Notes under the pieces: model-generated
The model's database searches: none
What the model saw: the letters and a program-made list of their open reading frames with translations, nothing else
What the model was told of the DNA's origin: nothing
DNA from: Platanthera guangdongensis
Taxonomy: Eukaryota > Streptophyta > Magnoliopsida > Asparagales > Orchidaceae
DNA length: 64,000 nucleotides
Assembly: GCA_039583875.1 (NCBI GenBank)
Contig: CM077158.1
Location: 236,398,453-236,462,452 of the forward strand
Direction of reading: 5' to 3'
Shown: positions 41,474 to 51,497 of the stretch, one piece after another
Layout of the letters: each line of letters begins with the position of its first letter
Position numbering within the stretch: the first letter of the stretch is position 1
Translations under genes and position numbers: made by a program

Positions 41474-44278
41474 ATGGCTTCCAAGAATGACGATAACATC
41501 TTCGAAGGATATGAGCTGGTTCGGAATGGATTCTTGTCGGCAGATGACGAAATCAAGGAAGTGGTGAACCTGATCAATGAAGTTGGCTTGGAGTATTTGC
41601 TTTCTGAACCTACAAATATCTGGAAATGTGAAGTTTCAGAATTCTTCCCCAATGCATCACTGGAACCAAATTCAACAAAAATTAAGTCCAAGTTGAATGG
41701 AATAAAGGTGAAAATCACAACAAGAAGACTGGCCAAGGTATTCCACATACCTAGAATTGACCAAGAAGAATACTTAGACTCTACCAAAACCACAGATGCA
41801 TTGGAATGGTGTGGATTGGCTCCAACCACAAAGTTGGGAAGTACCCTGTTCCGCAAAGGCATGAACAATCAAGGGAAATTCCTGTCAAAAATTATAGGGA
41901 AGATGTTGCTGTGAAAAACAGGAGCACATGATAGGATATCAGCCAACATGTTTCAGCTAATGGCTCGAGTAATATTTAAAGTTAGACTGACTGGAGCAAA
42001 GTAGTCTTTGACAAAATTACATAATGTCTTCAGAAACCCAATCTGGGCAGGATAATAAGTCTCTACTTGGTACAGGCTGTTCCTAATTGTCTGAACCTAA
42101 AGACTGGAACAAAAATCAATCACATGTGCGGAATGGATATGAGGATTTTATCCAGATGGAATAGAGTCCTGTATAAAGAAACACCTGGAGTGGTAAAGCA
42201 GAAAGAGAAAAAGGAGAAGGCAGTAGTAGTGGAAGAAAATTCTTCCAGTAAATCTGATGGACAAGAGAGTTCAAGCTCAGATGATCAAGATGTTCCGGCA
42301 AAAGAAAATTATCCTAGGACCTCATCTGGAACTAGGGAACAGATGAAGGGGGAGAATGTTTCAGAGAAAGATCAAATGCAGGGGAAGAACCTCAATGATC
42401 TGCTTGAAACATACATGGATATAGTAGATAACATAATTATGAAAGTTGTACAAGAGCTGGAACAGTCAAAGGTTCCTAAACAAGAACTGTCTGAGAGAGA
42501 GATGGAAGATGAATTCTCCAAAGAGACTGAAGAAGAAACATTTAGAATACAGTTAGGGGAGAAACTGAGATTCTTATACAAGATGTGCAGATTCCTGAGA
42601 AAGAATATGAAAATCCTGCCTCTAAGGAGGCAGTGGAAGAAAATCTTTTGTTTAAAAAAACTAACATCCAGGGGAGATAGCTGAAATTCCATAGATTCAA
42701 GTTCCAGATACTGAAATTCAGCATGAAGATGTTAACATATAAAGTATCAATATTGATGAGGAAGGTGCAAGAGTTAAGTGGGAGTTGGACCCTAATACTG
42801 ACAAAGCCAAGGAGACACCAACAATTGAAGAGGTAAGTTCTTCTGAATATAAATAAGAAGAAGAGTCTCAGCTGAAAAAAAGGAAATTATCTGAATTGAA
42901 AAAGAAAAGTAGGAGCTATAAAAGGATTATTCAGTCTGAACCAACTCCAGCTCATCCAGAGGACACAAGCTCACTGCTTGTGCAACTATAAATTATGCTT
43001 GATCAACAAAGAACACAACTTGAAAAGTATATCGATGAAAGGAATAAGGAGCTGCATTTTCAACTGGCTGGGAATATTAAGTCTATAAGATTTGAAGTAA
43101 TATTCTTAAGACAGACATGACAGATTACTTCCAAAAAGGAGCAAATGTTATGGTTTATATGGCTAAACAACAGCAAGAAGCAAAGAAGTCTGAAGATGAA
43201 ATGATATTCAAAGAAGACTTGAGATGAAATGATAGCCAAACAAGGCTATGTCCTTGAAAATCAAAGAATCTTGGATGAAAACATGATTTTCATGCATACA
43301 GAAATAATAGTTAAGCTGACTGAGCAGACTACTGAATTAGAAAATAAGATAGCTGCTACTACAAAAGTCTTTGAAACTCAGCTGACAACCTATTCAGCCT
43401 CATTACTTACATATATAAAAGCATCTGACAAACTGTTAGATGAACATTTACTTAAATAAAGAACTCTTTAACATCAGGAATTAGTTTTCTAGATGAACAG
43501 GTAAGGTTTCAGAAGAATGATTCAAGAGATCATGTTGAAAGAGAAGTCATAAAGGGGGAGAGAATAATGATAAGGTCCAGTTCTAAACATGCTACTTGGA
43601 TATCAAACAATATCAGGGATACTTTTGGCTATCCTCTCCTATGGTATGATGGAGATCAAACTTTTGAGTCTATTTGTCTAGTAGCTCCATTTGAAGCCAT
43701 TCAAGCCCCTGGTCCATCCATGTCAATCCTGCAGCACAAGTTCCATTTGAGGTTATCCAAGCTGCTGTCCAACACATGTACAGTCCTCCACCATCAGTTC
43801 AAAATATTATATGTGAAGAGGTGAAGATGTCTGAATCTGATATGATTAAAGAAAAAGAAACTCAGCTATCAAAGAAAAAGTTTAAGGAAAAAGCTAAAAC
43901 TAGACCAGACTTTGAACAATGGAGACCAACCTCTAGATCAATAATCCTCACTACATGGAAAGCAGTTAATGCTAATGTTATAGATAGGGGAAAGTGATAC
44001 CAAGAGCAAGAATGGGCTAAACATTTAAAGCAGTAAGAGCTTATCCAGAAATTCAGACATGATCTGAAGACAGGGAAGATTCTTTCTAATTCAGTTGAGC
44101 CCAACAAGTATTTCCCAAAGCCTTATCACTATTTTGAAAGACAAAGGATTAAGGCTGAACAGATCTCAAAATCCAAGGTTGACAAAGGGGAAAAGATAGC
44201 AGATGACAAGGTGCCAGAAGTAAAAGCAAAATTACATTCTGGAAAGGGCATAGTCATCAAGAAACCAGAAGATCATTA
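41474..44278 (+). pseudogene. env-like region of element D (degenerate)
   Basis: It starts MASKNDDNIFEGYELVRNGF at 41474 and aligns with the env-like start of element C (EGYELVRNAF). The first reading is open to 41914 (TGA). Then come scattered readings with stops and frameshifts (42067-42684, 43229-43459, 43567-43997), and the lysine-rich end reaches a TAG at about 44276-44278. A purine tract AAAGGGGGAGAGA at about 43552-43564 matches the one in C. The reading near 42067-42180 (MCGMDMRILSRWNRVL) is conserved with C (MRKMDLRIFSRWDRVL), which marks a real domain in this unknown protein. Confidence 0.72.
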
Positions 44279-44509
44279 GAATCTATTTTCTAGGCATTTT
44301 TGTACTTTTACTTTTAGATCAGTATAACTAATCAAACAAATGTAAACCAGAACAGATTCATAATGAAAATTTTGGTTACACTATGTTCTATATATGTGTT
44401 TATCAATTGTGTCATTTCATATGTTATTTAGCACTATTGAATGTTTAACTCTGTCATCATATTTTGGTATCATATTGTATATCAATGAATTGGGGTTATG
44501 ACTTCTCCA

Positions 44510-44522
44510 AATAGGTGGAGAT
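44510..44522 (+). other. Polypurine tract of element D
   Basis: AATAGGTGGAGAT before the 3' LTR; one G is changed to T compared with C. Confidence 0.8.
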
Positions 44523-45310
44523 TGTTGGATACATTGGTCACAATGTACTTGATTTGAAGAAGCTTTTTCAACTCAATGATATACACATATTTGTATTTGA
44601 TGGATATTTCAATTTATGTGTGCAGGATTACTTATTGATTGGACATGTGTTCACAAGAAGCTAACTTGTTTTTGTAGAAAAATTATCAAAGTTCAAAAGT
44701 GTCGACACACTTCAACTGTGTCGACACCATTGCAGTAGTTGTGTTGAGACAAGTCAGCACAGTCTACATTCAACAACTTGCAGCGTAGAAAATTGACTAA
44801 GTATAAAAGTATCGACACACTTCAACTGTGTAGACACCTTTAAAGAGGATGTGTCAAGACAAGTCAGATAACTCGACACACAGATTCAAGACAGCTGTGC
44901 CGAGACAAGTCAGTTGTCTCGACACCTTGAAAACAAAGTCAGTATACTCGACACTGTAAAGGTTAAAGTAGTTGTGTCGAGACAAAGCTACTGTCTCGAC
45001 ACAAAGAAGACAGAAAATTTACTAAGTAAAATTGTGTCGAGACAAATCAACTGTCTCGACACAATGAAGAAGTAAAGATGTAGACACAAGGCAGAATAAA
45101 AGATGTCGACACCCGGCAGAACAAAAGATGTCGACACCAATCAGAACAAAAGATGTCGACACAGACAATGCTTGTGTCGAGACAAATCAACTATCTTGAC
45201 ACTCTCATGTTTCAGTTGAAAATTCCTTCAAGTATAATTGTGTCGAGACTGCTAAGATGTCTCGACACAAGTGTCGACATATTTTGGACATCTCGACACT
45301 TATGTTTCAG
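44523..45310 (+). repeat. 3' LTR of element D (cut off)
   Basis: It starts TGTTGGATACATTGG, clearly homologous to the C LTR start, and holds the palindrome cluster (44698-45300). Its last 300 bases pair with 28033-28339, up to TTATGTTTCAG. It then stops and mid-integrase sequence of element G begins, so about 1.05 kb of LTR, including the TATA box, is missing. Confidence 0.85.
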
Positions 45311-47654
45311 ACAATGCGCGGGAATATACGAGCTGAACGTTCGCCTCACTTTGTGCTGAATCTGGCATTATACATCAAACATTTTGTTCTTGCACACCTC
45401 AGCAAAATGGTGTTGCTGAGCACAAAAATCGGCATATTTTTTGATGTTGCCCGCTCCTTAATGCTTCAGATGCAGGTACCCATCGAATACTAGAACTTTG
45501 CAGTTTTGGTTGCGTGTCATCTCATCAATCGTCTGCCTTCCTCCATTCTCAACTTTGTCACTCTGTTTACCATTCTCTTTCCTTCTCAATCTCTATTTCC
45601 TCTCGCACCTCAGGTGTTTGAGTGTGCTTGTTATGTCCACAAACTTGGTCCACCTACGGATAAATTTACCCCCTATGCAACCAAATGCATGTTCGTAGGG
45701 TACTCTCGCACTCAAAAATGGTATGTGTTACTCTCCTGTTGACTGGAAAGTGGTTGTGTTTGCTGATGTTTCTTTTCTGGAAGACAAACCCTTTTTGTCA
45801 TTCACTTCAGTATCTCCTAGTGTGCACCCTATGCCTCGTCCTGCTACCCCAGTCACGACTTCTCTACCTCCTCTACTTCCAACACCCCATGTGAAACCAC
45901 AAGCACCCAAACCACCTCTCATCCTTGTCTACACTCGCCGTAGTCTGAATTTCGGAGCTCTCCACTGCTACCGTCTACCAGTACTATCTCACGGCCAGCT
46001 GACCCTGCCCCCGCCTCTACGACTCATCCTCTGGCCAACTATATTTTTCTACATCAGCTCTCTCCTCCTCTGCTCAAATTTGCTCTTACTCTTTCCTCTA
46101 TTTCTCTGCCTAACATTGTGCAGTAGGCTCTCCAACACCCTGGGTGACATGCGACAATGGAAGTTGTGATGTCAGTCCTTTGGGCTAGTCATACTTGGGA
46201 TTTGGTACCTCTTTCGTCTGCCTAGTCCTGCATTAGCTGTAAATGGATCTTTGCCATTAAACATGCTCCAGATGGGACTATCGATCGCCTCAAAGCCCGT
46301 CTTGTGGCTCGTGGATTCACTCAGCAACAGGGCTTGGACTATGCAGAGACTTTCTCCCCTGTCGCCAAACTAAATTCTGTTCGGGTTCTTATCTCACTTG
46401 CTATTCACCGCCGCTGGCCACTACATCAGCTGGACATTAAAAATGTCTTTCTTAATGGTGATCTTCAAGAGACAGTTTTCATGAACCAACCTCCCGGGTT
46501 TGAGACCTCGAGGGAGTCTCGGGTGTGCCGACTGTGTAAAGCTATCTATGATCTCAAACAGTCCCCTCGAGCTTGGTTTGAAAAATTTAGCAAGGTTGTT
46601 CGTGATATTGGCTTTCAGTGAAGCTCGGCTGACTTCTCTCTTTTTACCCATCATCAATCAACAGAGACTGTAATTCTCTTAGTCTATGTAGATGATATTT
46701 TGATAACTGGCGATAACTCTATCGGGATACAACAGATCAAACAACACTTAAAATCTGTCTTCCAAACAAAAGATCCGGAAAACCTTCAGTACTTCCTTGG
46801 AGTTAAGGTTACTCGAAGACCTGGTGGCATGGTCCTATCTCAATGAAAATATTGTCTTAACTATCTTCAGGATGCTGGTTATTCCAAATGTAAACCCGTA
46901 GAAACACCTATGGATGTCAACCACAAACTAAGTGCTCATGGAACCGAATCAGATTCTATACTTAAAAATCCTGAATATTATCGGCGCATTGTAGGAAAAC
47001 TGATATACCTAACAGTTACAAGGCCAGATATCTCTTTTGTTGTTGGAGTGGTTAGTCGCTTTATGCATTCACCAAGAATATCTCATCCATAGACTGTCGA
47101 ACGCATCCTCGGGTACTTAAAATTTGCCCCAGGACGAGGGTTGGTATACAAGCCATCCGCCTCTTTATCCCTTGTTGCGTACACTGATGCTGATTGTGCG
47201 GGCTCGCTTGATGATCGACGATCCACTACTGGTTTTTGTACCTACTTTGGAGAAAATCTCATCACATGGTGCAAGAAGAAATCGGTTGTTGCTCGCTCTT
47301 CTGCTGAAGCTGAGTATCGTGCTATGACTGTTGTCGTGTCTGAACTTACCTGGTTAGAGAGCCTTATTTGTGATTTGGGTGTCAAACTCTCCTCACCTGC
47401 TACTCTATTCTGCGACAGTCATGCTGCTATACATATTGGGAAGAACCCTATATTCCATGAGCGAACAAAACACATTGAGGTTGATTGTCACTTTGTTCGG
47501 GAGAGGGTTCAACTGAAGATACTTGAATTTAAACATGTTCCAGTCTCCGAGCAGGTTGCAGACATCTTTACCAAGGCTCTACCTCAGCCATTGTATCAGT
47601 TGTTTCTATCAAAGCTTGGTGCTTATGATTTGTATGCTCCATCTTGCGGAGGAG
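45311..47654 (+). pseudogene. Element G: copia pol (integrase to RNase H), no left LTR
   Basis: It begins in the integrase core at SDNAREY (about 45307-45330). It continues with TPQQNGVAEHKNRH (frameshifted, near 45395-45435), VACHLINRLPSSIL near 45510, and the RT (GFTQQQGLDYAETFSPVAKL near 46310). LDIKNVFLNGDL is near 46432-46470, LVYVDDILITG at about 46681-46715, RNase H AYTDADCAGSLDDRRSTTG near 47160-47220, and the end QVADIFTKAL ... LGAYDLYAPS to about 47643. Stops include TAG near 45491, TGA near 46619, TGA near 46845 and TAG near 47091. It is similar in type to element A. Confidence 0.88.
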
Positions 47655-47850
47655 TGTTAGAAGATAGTAAAAAAATATGTAAAAGTCCATTGTAATTGTG
47701 GCCCATTTATGAGCCCAAATTTGTCTTAGGTTTAGTCTTACATTATATTTTTGGGATTTCTCTCTTCCTCTCTTCCTATATATATGTACTCATACTTAAA
47801 GTTTATACAAAAAATATAACCCACAATGTTCATTGCTCCCTTTTTCTACA
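47655..47850 (+). repeat. 3' LTR of element G (end approximate)
   Basis: TGTTAGAAGATAG starts after the purine tract CGGAGGAG. The probable end is TTTCTACA at 47850, which makes a TGT...ACA pair. A TATA-like CTATATATATG is near 47777-47787. It is short (about 196 bases), and without a 5' partner the end is not proven. Confidence 0.6.
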
Positions 47851-47953
47851 TATACATTAAAGAGTGAAGCAGGAGGGAAGCAGAGGACACATGCACGCAG
47901 TAGAACTGGTATTATTTATTTTGTATTTAGAGTGCAGTCTGCAGCAACATACA

Positions 47954-48475
47954 TTAAAATTCACCACCATGATGTCCCCTAATGCTTTGTTCATACCTGG
48001 CGGTAGAGTTATGAATGCATTTCTGTTTGAGTCCCAAAGGAGGCTGGGGGAGAGGGCACAACTCACAAATGCATGTGCTTCCCAATGGGCTGCAGCCGGA
48101 ATATCGATGCTCGCAATTAGCAGAAGCCTTGAGTTGATCTATGCAATATTCGCTGCAAGTTTCATACTTGCATGTACCCGGAGTCCATAAGCGAGCGGAT
48201 ATTTGAATGCATCCGTCATCAGATTCAGATAAAGTAGGCTTACGGAATTTTGCTGAGTTGGCACCCCATGATCCCATCCCTGCATCAACCATGCTATTAC
48301 TTCATTACTATAGGGATAGCATGTGTTTGCGTGTGTGTGCCTGAGTGTGCGTATGTGTGTGTGTTGAAGTCGTGAAATCACCAAAGTACTCTTGGGAGAA
48401 TGAGAGAGACTAATCACCTAAGCTTAGAAGTATTAAGAGTATTTCAACTCCAATCATTCGCCGGGAGAACTCCAT
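47954..48475 (-). CDS. Small secreted cysteine-rich protein (two exons, 127 residues)
   Basis: Exon 1 is 48475-48418 and exon 2 is 48279-47954 (stop included). The intron is 138 bases with GT (48417-48416) and AG (48281-48280) ends, and the exons join in phase (58 + 326 = 384 bases). Exon 1 encodes a likely signal peptide, MEFSRRMIGVEILLILLSLG. Exon 2 encodes a cysteine-rich segment (CKYETCSEYC, then C-x6-C-x6-C-x-C-x2-C ending STCICELC). The C-x4-C-x3-C and C-x-C spacing is reminiscent of defensin-like peptides, but I do not recognise a named family. The role is unknown; such proteins often act outside the cell in signalling or defence. It lies about 100 bases from element G. Confidence 0.6.
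48303..48365. repeat. GT-rich microsatellite in the intron of the cysteine-rich gene
   Basis: An interrupted (GT)n stretch, GTGTTTGCGTGTGTGTGCC and onward to 48365. Confidence 0.75.
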
Positions 48476-48571
48476 GACTAAATGTAATCGAGGTGTAAAT
48501 CTAGAGCTTACGAACTACGCTGTTGAAGAAGGACAATTAATAAGGATGCCTGCTCTTATCAATCTAACCTC

Positions 48572-48574
<3 letters not shown>

Positions 48575-48602
<28 letters not shown>
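48575..48602. repeat. (TA)n microsatellite
   Basis: About 14 TA units, upstream of the cysteine-rich gene. Confidence 0.9.
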
Positions 48603-48605
<3 letters not shown>

Positions 48606-49295
48606 GGAGTTCCAAAGTAAGGAAAGATTTGTTCTTGTTTTGCTTACTGCTTTTATTTATTTTTAGTTAATGCCTATTTCAAATTTGTTTTTAGCATTGT
48701 TATTTTCCCTTTAGACTTTTCAGTACTTTAATATTTGTTGTTAGAAAATACTAATTAATACGCTGGCTAGCCAAGCTTTATTCAACTTCTACTGAATCTC
48801 ATCCATTTGGACTCTCCAAATTAATGAACGAATATAACCGGTTTCTCAAAAAAAAAATTAGACTCATTAAAAACTCTTCATTGATTTTAAAGCTGTACAT
48901 ATCTCCTAAATTTTCTAAGTTATCTTCTCCTAATCTTCTTCTATATGTAGACTAATTGCAAATTATTACAAGATGCTACTGAATAAATACAACAACCTGT
49001 GTTAAGGTAAAAACACACACTTGTGAAATCATGAACATTTTCTTCTAATCATGAAATCATGAGCAATTTCTAGAGAGGAACTGTCGAGGAGCACACTTTG
49101 AGCAAGAGAGTGAGCAGAGAGCTAAGTCTGTCAGAAAATCTCAGAGCTCCCTCTTCTCCTCTTTTTTCTCTGTCCTTGAATATGAAGGCATGAGCATCTT
49201 TTTTATAGTTTTCTAGGGGGACTCATTGATAATTGCATCTTCTTCGAAGTTGAACTGGTGAATAAGAGTGTGGAAACCATTTTTTAGGAAAACGA
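48603..49295. other. AT-rich intergenic DNA, no feature seen
   Basis: There is no convincing coding frame or repeat structure. It could hold promoter sequence of the minus-strand cysteine-rich gene in its first part. Confidence 0.5.
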
Positions 49296-49760
49296 CGATT
49301 ATCCCCAGGGGCGGGCCGGGCAGATTTGTTGGTGAGACAACGACGACGAAGAAGGGTGCTCGAGAAAGTCTCGTGCGGGGCGCCCCCCAGGGCCCCCCCG
49401 AGCGGGCGCGCGAGGGCCCCCGAGCGGGCGCGCGAGGGCCCCCGAGCGGGCGCGCGAGGGCCCCCGAGCGGGCGCGCGAGGGCCACCGAGCGGGCGCGCG
49501 AGGGCCACCGAGCCGGCTCGCGTGGCACCGAGCCGGCCTGCATGGGATTGCGCACCGCATGACTGCACACGACATCCCGCTCGGGGGGCGCGCACCGCGT
49601 GACACTGTACGATAGGGAACGCAGGCCTGCGAGCGGTGCGGTTTGGGGTCAAACCGAAACCGCACCGCAGGGGTGCGGTTTTTACCGGCCAAAATCGCAC
49701 CGCACCGAAACCGTGCTGTGTGGTTTGATGTCGATTTTTGCGGTGCGATGTCGGTTTTTT
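49296..49760. repeat. GC-rich repeat patch with a 22-base minisatellite
   Basis: Five near-identical 22-base units (CGAGCGGGCGCGCGAGGGCC plus two bases) span 49399-49508 and grade into diverged copies to about 49540. To the right (49627-49760) are inverted GCGGTTT/AAACCGC segments such as GGTGCGGTTT and AAACCGCACC. Long open frames on both strands reflect the lack of AT and the 22-base period, not genes. The patch is a sharp island in AT-rich surroundings and may be an insertion; no family is identified. Confidence 0.75.
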
Positions 49761-49975
49761 TCAACTTTTTGAAACAATTCAGCAAATCCATAAATTCCAA
49801 ATAGAATCATAACTAATATGTAACATGAACCATAATTTATTAAGATAAAAAAATAAATACGAACAATTAAACTGGTTGGCTTACAATTGTTCAACAATTT
49901 AAAACATTAATCATACGTCTTATAGTTCATACCATACACATAAGCAACAGGTATAGGGCAATCTGGTATAACTAA

Positions 49976-50065
49976 GGCTCTGTTTGGGGAGACTTATTTT
50001 CACCGGTCAAGCGGTTACGACCACATGAACCGGACCGGTGAAAATAAGTCCCCACAAACAGAGCC
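49976..50065. mobile_element. Tourist-like MITE, 90 bases
   Basis: Nearly perfect terminal inverted repeats of about 33 bases (GGCTCTGTTTGGGGAGACTT and the matching end AAGTCCCCACAAACAGAGCC). The flanking trinucleotide duplication is TAA (49973-49975, 50066-50068). The ends and duplication fit PIF/Harbinger-derived Tourist elements. It would fold into a hairpin. Confidence 0.85.
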
Positions 50066-50334
50066 TAAATTTAAATTTGTGCACTGTTTTACGTGATATT
50101 CATTATACTTTCTTAACATTGTGTCGTAGCATAACAAGAAGTCAAATCCAATGACTTAAGATCATAGAATAATTGAAAAAATCATCCTGACTGAAACCAC
50201 AAAAGCTTCAACAATTTTAGCTATCTCAAATCTCAATAGACAGCCCCTCCTTCAAGATTCAAGATTCAAGAGCCGCCTGCTATTTTGGAAGTTTAAAGAA
50301 GATGATTCGAAGGATTAAAGTTAGAGAAAAACAT

Positions 50335-50515
50335 AGAAAGCACTATGCATCATGTAATAGTTATATTAATATAATGTTCATGGCATGAGTAATTGTTGGT
50401 TCAAGGGACGGGACGGGTCGGACCGCGGATGGCTCATGAGTCATGAGTAATTGTGATTTGTGAATGTCCAATGGAAAGCACTATGCAGCGTGTAATACTT
50501 ATATTAATATATTTT
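50335..50515. repeat. Direct repeat of about 40 bases
   Basis: GAAAGCACTATGCA followed by TGTAATAGTTATATTAATAT occurs at 50335-50378 and, with changes, at 50474-50515. CATGAGTAATTGT also occurs twice between them. The origin is unknown. Confidence 0.6.
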
Positions 50516-50570
50516 TAATACTTATATTTTATATACGAGTGACAGGCACGAGCCTCCGGCCCGATGGCTA

Positions 50571-50720
50571 CGCGCCACAGCACCCGGCCGGCGACGGCGA
50601 GCTTCGCCCGCCCCCCGGTCGAGTGCCCGACATGGGGCTCCGCTCCTACTGCCAAGCGCGACAGTACCCGCCCGGCGACGCCGGGCTTCGCAAGCCCCCG
50701 ACGGCCGTGCCCGCAACATA
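50571..50720. repeat. GC-rich dimer repeat
   Basis: Two diverged copies of a ~65-base unit (ACAGCACCCGGCCGGCGACG and ACAGTACCCGCCCGGCGACG) in AT-rich surroundings. There is no coding evidence. Confidence 0.65.
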
Positions 50721-50749
50721 TACATATGAGTACTCAAAATGATCGTTAA

Positions 50750-51497
50750 AAAATATCAATCACGATTACAATTTTTATTTTGTAAAAACTTTACATTTTT
50801 ACTTACAATATTAATTTTTCTCACAATTTCACCTTTCTTTTCTCCTCTCTCTCTCTTTAATTATATAAGATTATTTACTATAATATATTATTTTATAGAA
50901 TAACACTCACATCCGCCCTCACATCTCAGCTTCACCTTCTCTCTTTCTCTCTCTTCCCCACCTATATATATAATATAATATAAATTAAGATATAATATAT
51001 TATATTTATAATTATATCTCATCAGCCTCCCCCCTCACCTCCTCTCTCTCCCTCTCTCTATCCCTCTCTCTAGCTTTAGGAGCCCTATACTTTTTAGTTT
51101 TATAATGTGAAAATGATCTGACGGCTGATAAATTATCAAATCATGATCAGACGACTATTAGAATTTTGAACTCATAAGTTTATATTTTCTTTATAGTAGT
51201 AAAAATTATATAGTTATATTTTATATAAGATGATTTGAAAGATTGAACGCTTGGCCCTGACTAAACACATTCATGAATCACTGAATCAGTGAATCGCGGT
51301 GCGGGCGGTTCTCTTACAAGACATAAAATTTTAAATTTTAAAACCCAAGTGACAATGTGGTGCCCTCCGTCATAGAATATCAACATGCTTGCAATCAAAA
51401 TGAAGCCTTAGTTATTTTCAATTAATTTGAGGCCTCTCTGTACAAGAAACATACATGAAAATTCAAAATATACACAAAATCATTCAAATCTGCATGT
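50750..51497. other. AT-rich and CT-rich intergenic DNA downstream of the HGSNAT-like gene
   Basis: It contains CT microsatellites (50850-50868, 50936-50965, 51030-51075) and AT runs. The part nearest 51498 should be the 3' untranslated region of the minus-strand gene. No gene is seen. Confidence 0.5.

Noticed and set aside
49213..49800. Long GC-rich open frames on both strands
   Set aside because: They arise from the 22-base minisatellite, with the same peptide repeated and equally long frames in several phases.
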